A stretch of 64,000 nucleotides of DNA from Cognatundibacterium rugosum (GCF_014284365.1 NZ_JACOGG010000016.1:18839-82838), one strand, 5' to 3'. Shown: positions 8,385 through 18,264, counted from the stretch's first letter. Made by a program: numbers and translations. The notes: generated by a model not told the origin, from the letters alone.

Positions 8385-8896
8385 AGATATAGAAGACGTA
8401 AGGGTGAAAAATGAGGTAGAACAACCCCTTACTCTACATGCTGCCCTGCAAAATAACAAGGCAATCAAAAGCAAATTTTCTTAAGTTATTCGTTCAACGC
8501 ATACTGTTTTTTCGAATTTTCTACAGAAATATGGCAGAAAAGTTCATTTTCCAAAGAGGAAACTATGCATTTGGTGCGGCGCAGTGCGTGCTTACTCAAA
8601 TCAGTGATAACAATAAGGCAAAAAGAAAAACAGGAAATGCAGGCAAGCACACGCGATTTGCATACATTAATCGCTTTAGCACAGTCAGAATGCCGCATCT
8701 TTTTGAGGGAAAGCAGAAACAATTGCTCGCCCATAGCCTCAGCGAGCAGTTCAACGGATATCCGGACAGTAGCCCTGCTCCATATTACTTTTAAGTATAT
8801 TTATATAAATAATTTATTGAAAGCTATGTGCACCGTTGTGCCGCTGTTCCACAGATGCACTGACTTTTTTACTTACATCAGTGCTAATTTGAGTGC
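8385..8896. other. 512-nt intergenic region, no supported gene
   Basis: AT-rich relative to its neighbours. Short open frames exist on both strands (for example minus 8486-8734), but none has a recognisable domain or a convincing ribosome binding site. It should contain the lysC promoter near its left end. I see no clear terminator, repeat or RNA structure. Confidence 0.5.
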
Positions 8897-9466
8897 TTAC
8901 TTACTTTTTGGCTGATCGGCAAACATCTCATGCCAACCCTCGTGACCAAGTTTGCGCATGGCGTCCATATTGCGTTCGTAAATCTCGTCTGCGTCGGGAA
9001 ATGCTTCAACTGCCTTATCAATACTGTCTTCGCGCAATAAATGCAGGGTGGGATAAGGTGAACGATTAGTATAGTTTTCTATATCTCCGACTTCGCTATC
9101 CGCAAACTGGTAATCGGGGTGGAAATTCGCAATTTGCAAAATACCAGCCAAATCCAGCTCTTCCAGTAAGGCATCTGCCACATCCAGAAAATCATTGAAA
9201 TCCATGAAATCCTGCAAAACATCGGGACAAATCAGCAAGGTAGTTTCGATTTTGTCCGGATTCGCTTCCGCCAGCACCTCCAGTTCGCGGCGCAAGTCTT
9301 CGACCAAGTCCTGCTCGGTCTTGGCCTCGCTCACCACATAGCGGATTTGCTGCTTCACATGCACAGCTTTAGCGAAAGGACAAAGATTCAACCCGATAAC
9401 GGCTTTTTCCATCCAGTTGATGGTTTGAGCAATCATAGATTCCTGAGTGACGGGCAAAGTAGACAT
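8897..9466 (-). CDS. DUF1415 family protein
   Basis: 189 aa, soluble. Recognised from WMEKAVIGLNLCPFAK near the N-terminus, then TTLLICP, FLDVADALLEEL, QIANFHPDYQFA and TNRSPYPTLHLLRE, the conserved blocks of DUF1415 proteins. The LCPFA cysteine and FHP histidine are family-conserved; the biochemical role is unknown to me. The ATG at 9466 fits. It lies between lysC and aceB on the same strand, but gaps on both sides suggest it is transcribed separately from them. Confidence 0.85.
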   Translation of the reverse strand: MSTLPVTQESMIAQTINWMEKAVIGLNLCPFAKAVHVKQQIRYVVSEAKTEQDLVEDLRRELEVLAEANPDKIETTLLICPDVLQDFMDFNDFLDVADALLEELDLAGILQIANFHPDYQFADSEVGDIENYTNRSPYPTLHLLREDSIDKAVEAFPDADEIYERNMDAMRKLGHEGWHEMFADQPKSK

Positions 9467-9575
9467 AGACTATATTCCTGAAAAATAAGCGCGCAAGCAT
9501 AGCACAGCACCCTGCCGGTTTTCCTGGTATCTGCACCTGATTTTGGGGTAACTTAGATTATGCTCCGCCCTGCTG

Positions 9576-9612
9576 CAAAAAACAAAAAGCGACACCATCA
9601 AAATGGCATCGC
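9576..9612 (-). terminator. Terminator of malate synthase gene
   Basis: A 10-bp stem with two G-U pairs (arms 9589-9598 and 9603-9612), a 4-nt loop and a T-rich tail on the minus strand, about 40 nt beyond the aceB stop. Confidence 0.8.
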
Positions 9613-9650
9613 TCTTCGCTACATCAACAACACAACTGAGATAGAACGAA

Positions 9651-11237
9651 TCAGATTTCTTCGTACAATGGCAGCGTGAGGAATTCCGCAAAATCACCGG
9701 ACGTCGACATTTCCTCAAAAATCTGCGCTGCACGGTCATAGGTTGCACCGTCGCCAGCAACCGTCTTCACCTTGCTTAATTCTTCCGGGATCATCGCGCG
9801 CACCATTTCTGCCGTGACCTTGCGACCATCCTCGAGCTTGCCTTTGGTAGAACGTATCCATTGCCAGACTTGCGAACGGCTGATTTCTGCAGTTGCCGCA
9901 TCTTCCATCAGATTGTGGATAGGCACGCAACCGTTACCTGCCAGCCAGGCACCCAGATAGTGAATGCCAACATTGATGTTATAACGCAGGCCAGCTTCCG
10001 TGATCGGGGTTTCAGGCTGGAAGTTCAGCAAATCCTTGGCGGATACTTCCACATCCGGACGCTGCTTGGAAATCTGATTCGGCGCATCACCCAGTACTTT
10101 TTTGAATTCAGTCATCGCCAGCTCAACCAGACCAGGATGCGCCACCCAGCCACCATCATAGCCGTCCGTCGCATCACGTGCCTTGTCGTTGCGCACACCA
10201 CCCATCGCAACTTCATTTTTTTCCGGATCATTTTTAATCGGAATCAAAGCAGCCATACCACCGATCGCAGGTGCATTACGCTTGTGGCAAGTCTTCAGCA
10301 AGAGCAAGGCGTAAGAACGCATGAAAGGCGCAGTCATGGTCACTTTGGCACGGTCCGCCAGGCAAAAGTCCTGGTCGTTTTTGAATTTTTTGATGCAAGA
10401 GAAAATGTAATCCCAGCGCCCTGCATTCAGACCCGAGCTATGCTCGCGCAGCTCATACAGAATCTCATCCATTTCAAACGCAGCAACGATGGTTTCTATC
10501 AGCACTGTCGCCTTGATGGTGCCTTGAGGAATCCCAATTTCATTTTGTGCCATGACAAAAATATCATTCCACAAACGCGCTTCCAGGTGGGATTCCATTT
10601 TCGGCAGATAGAAATACGGTCCTGCACCGCGTGCCAGCTGCTCTTTCGCGTTATGAAACAAGAACAATGCAAAGTCAAAAATACCACCGGAAATACGCTG
10701 ACCATCGACCAGCACATGTTTTTCATCGAGATGCCAGCCACGTGGACGCACAACCAGCGTGGCAATTTGATCGTTTAACTGATAAGACTTTCCGTTCTGC
10801 TCCAGGCTGATCGTGCGACGCACTGCATCGCGCATATTGATCTGACCCTGCAGTTGATTGTCCCAATTCGGTGTATTCGAATCTTCAAAATCTGTCATGT
10901 AACTGTCAGCTCCGGAATTGAGCGCATTAATGACCATTTTGCGTTCCACCGGACCGGTAATTTCTACCCGACGACATTCCAAGGCCTGAGGAATCGGTGC
11001 AATTTTCCAATCACCTTCACGAATGTGGCGGGTCTCAGCCAAAAAGTCTGGCCGCTCACCGGCGTCCATACGCTTGGCACGCGCAACCCGCGCTGCCAGC
11101 AATTCCTGCCGACGCGGCTCAAATGCGCGGCTCAGTTTTGCGACCAGTGCCAATGCTTCCGGGGTCAGGATTTGTTCGTAACCTGGCTTGATTGCTCCGG
11201 TAATCTCCATACCTTGTGGCAATATCAACTGACTCAT
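9651..11237 (-). CDS. aceB: Malate synthase A
   Basis: 528 aa from the ATG at 11237, chosen because GGAGAG lies 7-8 nt upstream; another ATG four codons earlier overlaps that site. Condenses glyoxylate with acetyl-CoA to malate in the glyoxylate shunt. Family blocks seen: [30 protein letters not shown], the [10 protein letters not shown] strand with the catalytic region, and [17 protein letters not shown] near the C-terminus. The length is normal for the A isoform. No isocitrate lyase gene is adjacent; prpB further on is methylisocitrate lyase. Confidence 0.95.
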   Translation of the reverse strand: MSQLILPQGMEITGAIKPGYEQILTPEALALVAKLSRAFEPRRQELLAARVARAKRMDAGERPDFLAETRHIREGDWKIAPIPQALECRRVEITGPVERKMVINALNSGADSYMTDFEDSNTPNWDNQLQGQINMRDAVRRTISLEQNGKSYQLNDQIATLVVRPRGWHLDEKHVLVDGQRISGGIFDFALFLFHNAKEQLARGAGPYFYLPKMESHLEARLWNDIFVMAQNEIGIPQGTIKATVLIETIVAAFEMDEILYELREHSSGLNAGRWDYIFSCIKKFKNDQDFCLADRAKVTMTAPFMRSYALLLLKTCHKRNAPAIGGMAALIPIKNDPEKNEVAMGGVRNDKARDATDGYDGGWVAHPGLVELAMTEFKKVLGDAPNQISKQRPDVEVSAKDLLNFQPETPITEAGLRYNINVGIHYLGAWLAGNGCVPIHNLMEDAATAEISRSQVWQWIRSTKGKLEDGRKVTAEMVRAMIPEELSKVKTVAGDGATYDRAAQIFEEMSTSGDFAEFLTLPLYEEI

Positions 11238-11324
11238 CGTGCTCTCCATAAAAAGAAACGCATTGAACGCGACTCAATGCAATAAACAAGGAAAATAAAA
11301 TTCAAGACATCACAGCAAATTTAA

Positions 11325-12002
11325 TCACTGCGATGTTTCAAGAAAATGTAAGACATCGCTCAAAGTACGACCCGTGCCATGTGGCATCACCCCCAACTCT
11401 TCCAGTGGCACATGATCGCGATTGACCCAGAAGGTGGTGTAACCAAACCAGGTAGCACAACAGACATCCCAGGCATTACTCGAAACAAACAACATATTTT
11501 TTGCCGGCACGCCAAACATATCCGGACCCAGCTGATAAGCTTCCGGCGCCGTTTTATAGACTTTCACAGCATCAACCGAGAGCAGGTGCTGAAATAAACC
11601 TTGCATACCAGCGTGCTCAGTCACCGCCTGTAACATCTGCGGCGTGCCATTGGACAAAATCGCCAGCTTATAAGCCTTGTCCCGCAAGACCTGCAGCACA
11701 TCCTTGTTTTCAGGAAAAGCACTCAGTCTTGCATACTGACCCATTAATGCATTTTGTGCATCCAGATCCAAGTTCAACCCCAAATAACGGCACGTGAATA
11801 TCAGTGCATCCTGGGTCACTTCCCAAAATGGCTTATACATACAACACATAGTACGCAATTGAGTGTACTCAATCTGTTTCCTGCGCCACAATTGCGCAAG
11901 CTGTTTCCCATAGCCGGGAAACAACTTCTCTGCGAGTTCAGTGACCGAATACACATCAAACAATGTGCCGTAGGCATCAAACGCAATTGCATGTATCGCC
12001 AT
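11325..12002 (-). CDS. Haloacid dehalogenase type II
   Basis: 225 aa from the ATG at 12002, which has an AGAGGTAAGGTG ribosome binding site; the frame runs 17 codons further but without similarity. HAD superfamily: motif I FDAYGTLFDV with the nucleophilic Asp, motif II LSNGTP, Lys in VYKTAPEAYQL, and FVSSNAWDVCCATWFG. The SSNAWD block plus TFWVNR separates (S)-2-haloacid dehalogenases from phosphatases of this superfamily. It may hydrolyse short 2-haloacids such as chloroacetate, though many such enzymes have unknown physiological substrates. Divergent from the LysR gene at 12323. Confidence 0.85.
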   Translation of the reverse strand: MAIHAIAFDAYGTLFDVYSVTELAEKLFPGYGKQLAQLWRRKQIEYTQLRTMCCMYKPFWEVTQDALIFTCRYLGLNLDLDAQNALMGQYARLSAFPENKDVLQVLRDKAYKLAILSNGTPQMLQAVTEHAGMQGLFQHLLSVDAVKVYKTAPEAYQLGPDMFGVPAKNMLFVSSNAWDVCCATWFGYTTFWVNRDHVPLEELGVMPHGTGRTLSDVLHFLETSQ

Positions 12003-12322
12003 CACCTTACCTCTGCATACCGTTTTGATCAGGAAACTACAGAGTATATTCAATTAAAATAAACATAAATAAGAGATTTATCACTTTATCTTTTACTTTT
12101 TCGCAAAAATAAAAGATGAAATAGCGTATATTCGGTCGATAAATACGGCAAACAGGACAAAACTGCCTATAAGTGCGCATAGTCGCACCATGGGCAAATG
12201 CAAAAGCGAAGGGACGCGCCTATGCAAAAAAAAATACATCCGTCCATTAACCCGATCAGATCATACCGAAGATTGCTTACGTGCTAAATCAACAATAAAA
12301 CTCTTTGGGGGAATGATTCTTC

Positions 12323-13228
12323 ATGGATCAATTTAAACAAATCAGCACCTTTGCTGAGGTCGCTGTTCGCGGTAGCCTGTCGGCAGCGGCCAGAGCAGAA
12401 GGTGTGGCGCCAGCCATGATTAGCCGTCGTCTGGATGCATTGGAGGAAAGATTAGGCGTCAAATTATTACAAAGAACCACGCGCAAAATAGCGCTGACCA
12501 ATGAAGGCAGTTCGTTTCTGGAGGACTGTCAGCGGATCTTATCGGAACTAGAAGAAGCAGAATCATCTGTTGCTGAACGAAATTCCAGCGCCAGCGGCAT
12601 ACTGACGATTTCAGCACCAGCCGGTTTTGGACGACAGCATGTGGCGCCACTCATTCCAGATTTCTTGAGCCAGCATCAGCAATTAAATTTAACATTGAGC
12701 CTGAATGACCGCGTAGTAGACCTGATCGGTGAAGGTGTGGACGTGGCGATACGAATAGCCGCCTTATCAGACTCCAGCCTGATAGGTGTCAAACTGGCCG
12801 ACAATAAGCGGGTCGTGGTGGCAGCACCCGCTTATGTGCGACGCCACGGCGCACCGAAAACGCTGGATGAACTCAGCAATCATAATTGTCTGGCCTTCAG
12901 TAGCGACGGCAGCCAGCGCGGTTGGACTTTCCGTCAAAACGGGAAAAATGTGACCATTAAAGTTGAAGGCAATATGGTCTGTAATGATGGAGAAGTACTG
13001 CATGATTGGGCGATATCCGGACAAGGCCTGGCATGGCGCTCTATGTGGGAAGTAGGTACGGAAATTGAATCCGGCAAACTGGTCACAGTACTGGATGAAT
13101 ATACTGCGCCTGGCAATGATATTTATGCCATTTTTGCACAGCGACGCCACCTCCCCTTACGGATACGCGCTTTTGTTGATTATTTGCGCCAAGCCTATAG
13201 CGCTTCCGATTATTGGAAAAAAGGCTGA
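12323..13228 (+). CDS. LysR-family transcriptional regulator
   Basis: 301 aa. The N-terminal winged helix-turn-helix (about 1-60: FAEVAVRGSLSAAARAEG...MISRRLDALEERLGVKLLQRTTR) is followed by a substrate-binding domain (90-295) of the group that includes DsdC/AaeR-like regulators (DVAIRIA, GWTFRQNG, GQGLAWRSMWEV). The ATG has GGGGGA upstream. It is divergent from the haloacid dehalogenase gene across 320 nt, so it may control that gene; the effector is unknown. Confidence 0.9.
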   Translation: MDQFKQISTFAEVAVRGSLSAAARAEGVAPAMISRRLDALEERLGVKLLQRTTRKIALTNEGSSFLEDCQRILSELEEAESSVAERNSSASGILTISAPAGFGRQHVAPLIPDFLSQHQQLNLTLSLNDRVVDLIGEGVDVAIRIAALSDSSLIGVKLADNKRVVVAAPAYVRRHGAPKTLDELSNHNCLAFSSDGSQRGWTFRQNGKNVTIKVEGNMVCNDGEVLHDWAISGQGLAWRSMWEVGTEIESGKLVTVLDEYTAPGNDIYAIFAQRRHLPLRIRAFVDYLRQAYSASDYWKKG

Positions 13229-13256
13229 ATCCGGTCCATACGCCATCGCTCAAAAT

Positions 13257-13294
13257 AAAAGCAGGGAGCACGTCACCGACGCACTCCCTGTTTT
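13257..13294. terminator. Bidirectional terminator between LysR and chemoreceptor genes
   Basis: An inverted repeat with arms around GCAGGGAG and CTCCCTGT, flanked by AAAA and TTTT, sits between two convergent genes and can serve both. Confidence 0.85.
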
Positions 13295-13330
13295 ATCTGA
13301 GGGATGAACCGCCACCGGCAGACATTCACA

Positions 13331-15043
13331 TCAAAACTCTTCCCATTCATCAGCTCGTGGCTTACTGACTTTGGCAGCAGACTTTGCTGCAGAGGCGGGA
13401 GCAATCAATTGTGAGCGGACAGGTGAAGATGCAGGTTTAACTTTCGCCGGAGCAGCTTTCACCACAGGCTGAGCAGCCAGGCCTTCGTATTGAGAACTTC
13501 CCGCTTCCAGCTTAAAGATGCCGACAGCCTGATTCAGATTGCTGGCCTGATCACGCATACTGCCGGCAGCGGCAGCGGCCTGCTCCACCAAAGCTGCATT
13601 TTGCTGAGTCGCCTCATCCATCTTGGTAATGGCCTGATTGACCTGCTGAATTCCTTCTCGTTGCTCCTCACTGGCGGCGGTAATTTCAGCCATGATGTCG
13701 GCCACACTCTTGATCGATACTACAATCTCGTTCATGGTTTTACCTGCATCATCGACCAGACGTGCCCCCTCTTCTACCTTATCCACCGAATTCGCGATCA
13801 ATTCTTTAATTTCTTTTGCAGCATTCGCGGAGCGCTGCGCCAGACTCCTGACTTCACTGGCGACCACTGCAAAACCACGTCCCTGCTCACCTGCACGCGC
13901 TGCTTCAACAGCAGCATTCAGCGCCAGAATATTGGTTTGGAAAGCAATGCCGTCAATGACTGCAATGATGTCCACAATCTTGCTTGAACTTTCTTTAATC
14001 GAAGACATTGTGTGCACAACATCACCGACTACCTTACCACCTTTGGAGGCAACATCGGAAGCTGTCAGCGCCAGTGTATTGGCCTGACGTGCGTTATCCG
14101 CATTTTGTTGCACGGTAGAAGTCAGCTCTTCCATTGATGAGGCAGTTTCCTGCAGGCTGGCTGCCTGTTGCTCAGTGCGAGAGGATAAATCCATATTGCC
14201 AGATGCAATCTCATCCGAAGATACCGCGATGGAACCGCTGCTCTGACGCACCATTGTGACCGTCTGCACCAGGCTTTGGCGCATGTTTTCAAGGCCGGAA
14301 ATGAGCTCTCCCATTTCATCCTTAGATTCCGGTTTCAATTGCCGGGTCAGATCACCGTCACCGATAGCCCGGAACTGGCGCAGAGTCTGATGCAAAGGAT
14401 GAGAAATAGCGCGCAATAAAAAATGAGCTGAAATAAACACCGCAATCAGGCCACCCACGACACCAAACACATCGATCCAGACAAACCATTTGAAAGCAGT
14501 CTGGCTTTGTAAATAATTTTTTTCAGATGTTTTTAGTTGTAGTTCATTTAACTCTGAAATTTTGTCGGAATAAGCAGAGAATAATTTTGCAACGATCGTC
14601 ATGTTGATGCGATCCGCTTCGTCACGATTGCCTGCCCTTATCGCCTCGGTCATTTTCTGATGTGCTTCGTTAAGGTACTGATCACGTACAGCAACCACCT
14701 GGTCTGACAATTTCTTTTCTTCCTCATCCTGAGGGAGTGCCAGATATCGCTTAAATGCTTCATCCGATTTCGTTTTGAAGTCTTCAGAGCGCTTTAACGT
14801 TGCTGCTAAGTCAGGAGCGTCCGGATGTGCGATAGCGCGGTCTATCGCGGTACGCGACCGCAACAGATCAACCCGGGATTGCTGAAGTGCGTCAACGGAT
14901 GGTAATTGATTGGTGAAAATCTCTTCGATGATGGCATTGCTGTTCTTCACACCAACGACACCCATAGCACCACCAATCGCCAGCATGATGGCCATAAAGG
15001 ACATGGTACCGATCAGCCGCATTCTGATAGTCAGATTCAACAT
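13331..15043 (-). CDS. Methyl-accepting chemotaxis protein (Tsr/Tar type)
   Basis: 570 aa transmembrane chemoreceptor. N-terminal membrane helix ~10-33, a periplasmic four-helix-bundle sensor (about 34-185), a second membrane helix ~188-210, HAMP to ~265, then the signalling domain with the conserved hairpin tip (IDGIAFQTNILALNAAVEAA). An Ala/Lys/Pro-rich linker leads to the C-terminus ADEWEEF, which fits the xWxxF pentapeptide that tethers CheR/CheB. The ligand is unknown. No che genes are adjacent. Start ATG at 15043. Confidence 0.93.
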   Translation of the reverse strand: MLNLTIRMRLIGTMSFMAIMLAIGGAMGVVGVKNSNAIIEEIFTNQLPSVDALQQSRVDLLRSRTAIDRAIAHPDAPDLAATLKRSEDFKTKSDEAFKRYLALPQDEEEKKLSDQVVAVRDQYLNEAHQKMTEAIRAGNRDEADRINMTIVAKLFSAYSDKISELNELQLKTSEKNYLQSQTAFKWFVWIDVFGVVGGLIAVFISAHFLLRAISHPLHQTLRQFRAIGDGDLTRQLKPESKDEMGELISGLENMRQSLVQTVTMVRQSSGSIAVSSDEIASGNMDLSSRTEQQAASLQETASSMEELTSTVQQNADNARQANTLALTASDVASKGGKVVGDVVHTMSSIKESSSKIVDIIAVIDGIAFQTNILALNAAVEAARAGEQGRGFAVVASEVRSLAQRSANAAKEIKELIANSVDKVEEGARLVDDAGKTMNEIVVSIKSVADIMAEITAASEEQREGIQQVNQAITKMDEATQQNAALVEQAAAAAGSMRDQASNLNQAVGIFKLEAGSSQYEGLAAQPVVKAAPAKVKPASSPVRSQLIAPASAAKSAAKVSKPRADEWEEF

Positions 15044-15314
15044 TATTCCCTCACCTAATTAATTCCGGAGCACAATTGACAGAGGATACAAATTTTTCGC
15101 AGCACAAGCTTGATCCCCAACAATGACTGACACAATTTCCTGGTTAAATGCTGACACGCATATCCTGTCACAGTATCTGATGACATTGCGATTCGCATCT
15201 GTCTGGCACGTCTCCTAGCGTCACTGCAGATTTTACCCGAGAGAAATGTGTAATTTGAGGCAAAATCAATTTTGTTAAAAAATGTTGTTTTCTGACGAAT
15301 ATCTTTTAGCAGGC
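15044..15314. other. Region between chemoreceptor promoter and csp terminator
   Basis: About 270 nt without a supported gene. It should hold the chemoreceptor promoter on the minus strand; I could not pick a convincing -35/-10 or flagellar sigma-28 site. Confidence 0.4.
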
Positions 15315-15345
15315 AAAAAAAATCCCCGACGAATCGGGGATTTTT
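15315..15345 (-). terminator. Terminator of the cold-shock gene
   Basis: A perfect ATCCCCGA / TCGGGGAT hairpin with long A and T runs on either side, ~40 nt beyond the csp stop. Confidence 0.9.
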
Positions 15346-15380
15346 ATCAGCTTGGCTTTACTCCGCCATCAAGCTCTGAA

Positions 15381-15584
15381 TTACAGAGGCTGGATGTTGG
15401 AAGCTTGCTTACCTTTAGGGCCTGTAGTTACTTCGAAAGAAACGCGTTGGTTTTCTTTCAAAGATTTGAAGCCGGAAGATACGATTGCGGAGAAATGTGC
15501 GAACAAATCTTCGCCGCCTTCGTCTGGAGTAATGAAACCAAAACCTTTAGAATCATTGAACCATTTAACAATACCTGTTGCCAT
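15381..15584 (-). CDS. Cold-shock protein (CspA family)
   Basis: 67 aa, a single cold-shock domain. RNP1 is KGFGFITP and RNP2 is DLFAHF; the N-terminus [14 protein letters not shown] is canonical. Binds single-stranded RNA/DNA and acts as an RNA chaperone. The long AT-rich stretch upstream (15585-15800) is compatible with the extended leader of csp mRNAs. Which paralogue it is cannot be decided. Confidence 0.95.
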   Translation of the reverse strand: MATGIVKWFNDSKGFGFITPDEGGEDLFAHFSAIVSSGFKSLKENQRVSFEVTTGPKGKQASNIQPL

Positions 15585-15867
15585 TACAATTTCCTATTTC
15601 AGTGAATTTGGGCAGTTGCCCGATAGATCGTTTCAACCTCAGTAAGAAATGACAGACTGATACTGCAAAACCACTTTGAATCTCAACGACGATCTGATTA
15701 TACGCACAAAATCTGAGTGGAAGTAAAATAAAATCTGAGTTTTCTGCATTTATCTGGCTTTTTTGAGGAATTTATCAAAGTTCCGTCTGATCTATAACGC
15801 ACATTAAGCAAAATACCACACTCTTCAACGTGCAATCAGCACGAGATGCCAGCCCACCGCAGACAAC

Positions 15868-16347
15868 TCAGGCTCGGCCATGCAACATAAATGCTGCTGC
15901 TCCGGTCGCAATTCTCTCCCCTTCCTCATTGCGCAATTCCATCAATACGTTCGCCACCCGCTTCCCCAGCCGCGTCACCTCCGCACTCGCAATGAATGCA
16001 CGGCCTTTACCCGGTTTCAGATAATCGATGCGTAAATCGATGGTACTCATCAATCCAAATTCACGTATTTGCGCATGGGCATCTTCGCGCGGCTGGGTCT
16101 GCGCCAGCTTTAACAAAATAGCGACCCCAGCCACACTGTCCAACACCGACGCAATAACCCCGCCATGCAACATACCCTGAGCAAAATTCCCCAATAAGTC
16201 ATCACGCATTGCAAGTCTTAATTCTGGTCTGTCGCTGGTAAAGCTCCGCACCTGCAATCCGATCAACTTGCAAAATGGTATGGCCTGCTCCACCACTTGC
16301 TTCAACAAAGACTGAAATTCAGGATTTTGCGACATATCATTTGCCAT
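15868..16347 (-). CDS. Hotdog-fold thioesterase (YigI/PaaI-like)
   Basis: 159 aa. The central block GMLHGGVIASVLDSVAGVAI carries the HGG motif of PaaI-type acyl-CoA thioesterases, and the C-terminal strand LRIDYLKPGKGRAF...VTRLGKRVANV matches YigI-like proteins. Cytoplasmic; probably hydrolyses an acyl-CoA, substrate unknown. ATG at 16347; a second Met four codons in (16335) is an alternative start. Confidence 0.82.
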   Translation of the reverse strand: MANDMSQNPEFQSLLKQVVEQAIPFCKLIGLQVRSFTSDRPELRLAMRDDLLGNFAQGMLHGGVIASVLDSVAGVAILLKLAQTQPREDAHAQIREFGLMSTIDLRIDYLKPGKGRAFIASAEVTRLGKRVANVLMELRNEEGERIATGAAAFMLHGRA

Positions 16348-16476
16348 ATTTGCTCACTCAGTAATTAGTCAATCGTTTAATTTGCTCAATTGAGGTTACA
16401 TTAATTGCTTATTCCACACAATCTTTCCATCGCACTAATGTTTGTGCTATTTTCAATATCTGACCAGATAATTAAA

Positions 16477-16932
16477 ATGAAAATGATGCAAATGATTGCC
16501 ACCCAAATACAACGACACTCTCCTACACTGGCTGGCATTTTCGTCTTACTAAACGCACTGCCCGTTTCGGCGCTGAACACCAGCCCCGCCAAAGAGCCGC
16601 TACTTGCATGCTTTGTCACCTATGCCGGCAGTACCGAAGTGATAGAAACCGGCCTAAGTGCAAACCCTTACCAGATCGAGGCCAAAGATATCCAGGGACG
16701 CTTTCGCTTTAAGCCAGTGATGATTGGTGAGCAAGGGCATATCCGTTACATCAAAATTTATGCCTATTTCCAAACCAGTAAAACAGATTTACCTATCCAT
16801 CAGGCAAGTTACTTCCCACCATTCCGGCGTAGCAAACAGGCTTATCTGCTGACCCCATACAATGCACTCTATGCGGGCGAGGTTGAGCGTGAACTGCAAT
16901 ATCACTGCACATTAAAGAATATAGCATCATGA
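16477..16932 (+). CDS. Secreted hypothetical protein upstream of CapA-like gene
   Basis: 151 aa from the ATG at 16477; the frame opens 72 nt earlier, but this start places a signal peptide (basic start, hydrophobic core AGIFVLLNALPVSA) at the N-terminus. The mature part has two cysteines (CFVTYAG, YHCTLKN) that could form a disulphide, and an immunoglobulin-like look of alternating strands. I do not recognise the family. It overlaps the CapA-like gene by ATGA, so the two are almost certainly co-translated. Confidence 0.65.
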   Translation: MKMMQMIATQIQRHSPTLAGIFVLLNALPVSALNTSPAKEPLLACFVTYAGSTEVIETGLSANPYQIEAKDIQGRFRFKPVMIGEQGHIRYIKIYAYFQTSKTDLPIHQASYFPPFRRSKQAYLLTPYNALYAGEVERELQYHCTLKNIAS

Positions 16933-17999
16933 TTCCATTCATTTCCGGCGTCGCGATGCGCGCTATTCACATCACTTTTTTAGTCACGGCGATATTGTTG
17001 AGCAGTACTGTCAGTGCTGCAGAAAACGAAGCTAAAGTCAGCCTCTTGTTTGCAGGTGACGTGGTACTCGATGGTCAGCCCGGAAAGTGGATAGCAAGAG
17101 GTAAAGATCCATTTTCCGCATTTGCCGCTATTTTTGCCTCGACCGATATCCGGATTGCCAATCTTGAGTGTGTCGTTGCCAAAGAAGGCCAGGCGGCAGA
17201 TAAGAACTTTACCTTCCGCGCAGAGCCGGAAAGCCTGAGCGTATTGAAGCGCCACGTCGATGCAGTATCGATCGCAAATAATCATTCCGGAGACTTTGGA
17301 CGCGCAGCATTTTCTGAAATGCTGACGCATTTACAAACAAATCAGATTCAGTACTTTGGCGGTGGAAATAATCTGAGCGAGGCACACCGCCCCCTCATCA
17401 TAGAACGCAAGGGCTTGCGCATTGCGCTGCTAGGCTATAACGAATTTATGCCACGCAGTTTTGAGGCGGGTGCAGCATCCGCAGGAATAGCCTGGAGTGA
17501 AGACGAACAATTGCTACTCGACATACAACAGGCAAGGAACGCCTATAAAGCGGATCTGGTCATCCCTTTCATGCATTGGGGCTGGGAAAATGAACTGCAC
17601 TCTAATCAACGCCAGCAACTCCTCGCAAAAAAAATGATCGATGCGGGTGCGGATGCAGTGATAGGCGGGCACCCACATGTACTGCAAGAGACCGCCGTCT
17701 ATAAAGGTAAGCCGATCATTTACAGCATAGGGAATTTTATGATCGATGCGCTGGACAATGACGCGCAAACGCTGGGTTGGGTGATACGGCTGGAGCTGGA
17801 TAAACAGGGAGTGACAGTATGGGATAGCCGCATTGCCAAAATCAGCAATGATGGGATACCCGAGCCGCAAGCCCGGCAGTCAAGTGCCTGCTGGGTGCGC
17901 GGCGATAAGCAGAGCAGACTTTGCAGCAATGCCGATTCCATGTTCAGCCCGGCTCAGATACGACATGCAGGCGCTTCGCCAAAGGCTGCAGCAAACTAA
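16929..17999 (+). CDS. CapA/PgsA-like metallophosphoesterase-fold protein
   Basis: 356 aa. After a signal peptide (cleavage probably after STVSA) comes a PGA_cap-type calcineurin-like domain: LLFAGDVVLDGQ, NLECVVAKEG, SIANNHSGDFG, VIPFMHWGWE and IGGHPHVLQ supply the expected Asp/Asn/His ligands, ending in IIYSIGNFM. Homologues include CapA of poly-gamma-glutamate capsule synthesis, but no capB/capC genes are nearby, so a capsule role is not supported. ATG at 16929 overlaps the upstream stop; an internal ATG nine codons in would also give a signal peptide. The 3' end overlaps the convergent ferredoxin gene by 56 nt. Confidence 0.82.
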   Translation: MIPFISGVAMRAIHITFLVTAILLSSTVSAAENEAKVSLLFAGDVVLDGQPGKWIARGKDPFSAFAAIFASTDIRIANLECVVAKEGQAADKNFTFRAEPESLSVLKRHVDAVSIANNHSGDFGRAAFSEMLTHLQTNQIQYFGGGNNLSEAHRPLIIERKGLRIALLGYNEFMPRSFEAGAASAGIAWSEDEQLLLDIQQARNAYKADLVIPFMHWGWENELHSNQRQQLLAKKMIDAGADAVIGGHPHVLQETAVYKGKPIIYSIGNFMIDALDNDAQTLGWVIRLELDKQGVTVWDSRIAKISNDGIPEPQARQSSACWVRGDKQSRLCSNADSMFSPAQIRHAGASPKAAAN

Positions 18000-18264
18000 G
18001 ATCAGAACTCGCTACGGTTACACAGGGCAGTATCCAGCCATCCTGCTTCTCTTCCAGACTCAGTCCTGGCCACTCTATGGTAAATCGATACTGCCCATGC
18101 AGGGATTGACACAAACAAGCACGGCATGTGCCATTGCGACAGGAACTAGGCAGACTGATGCCCTGTTCCTGCGCATTTTCCAAGACAGTCTTATCAGGCT
18201 GTAGTTCACAGCAAATCCCACCTGGCACGAGCATGAGCTGATACTTAACATTATTTTTCGTCAT
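17944..18264 (-). CDS. 2Fe-2S ferredoxin (plant type)
   Basis: 106 aa from the ATG at 18264, preceded by GGAAA. The cluster loop SCRNGTCRACLC gives the C-x4-C-x2-C pattern and the fourth cysteine is in WILPCVTVASSDL. These features define a plant-type [2Fe-2S] ferredoxin domain, stand-alone here, without a fused reductase or oxygenase partner. It probably supplies electrons to an enzyme encoded elsewhere. The end of the gene is antisense to the end of the CapA-like gene. Confidence 0.85.
   Translation of the reverse strand: MTKNNVKYQLMLVPGGICCELQPDKTVLENAQEQGISLPSSCRNGTCRACLCQSLHGQYRFTIEWPGLSLEEKQDGWILPCVTVASSDLSLLQPLAKRLHVVSEPG

Noticed and set aside
8385..8474. 30-residue N-terminal extension of aspartate kinase
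   Set aside because: The family N-terminus begins at the ATG at 8384 and the extension has no similarity.
8486..8734. Possible small gene in the lysC-DUF1415 gap
   Set aside because: No ribosome binding site, no domain, and composition of non-coding DNA.
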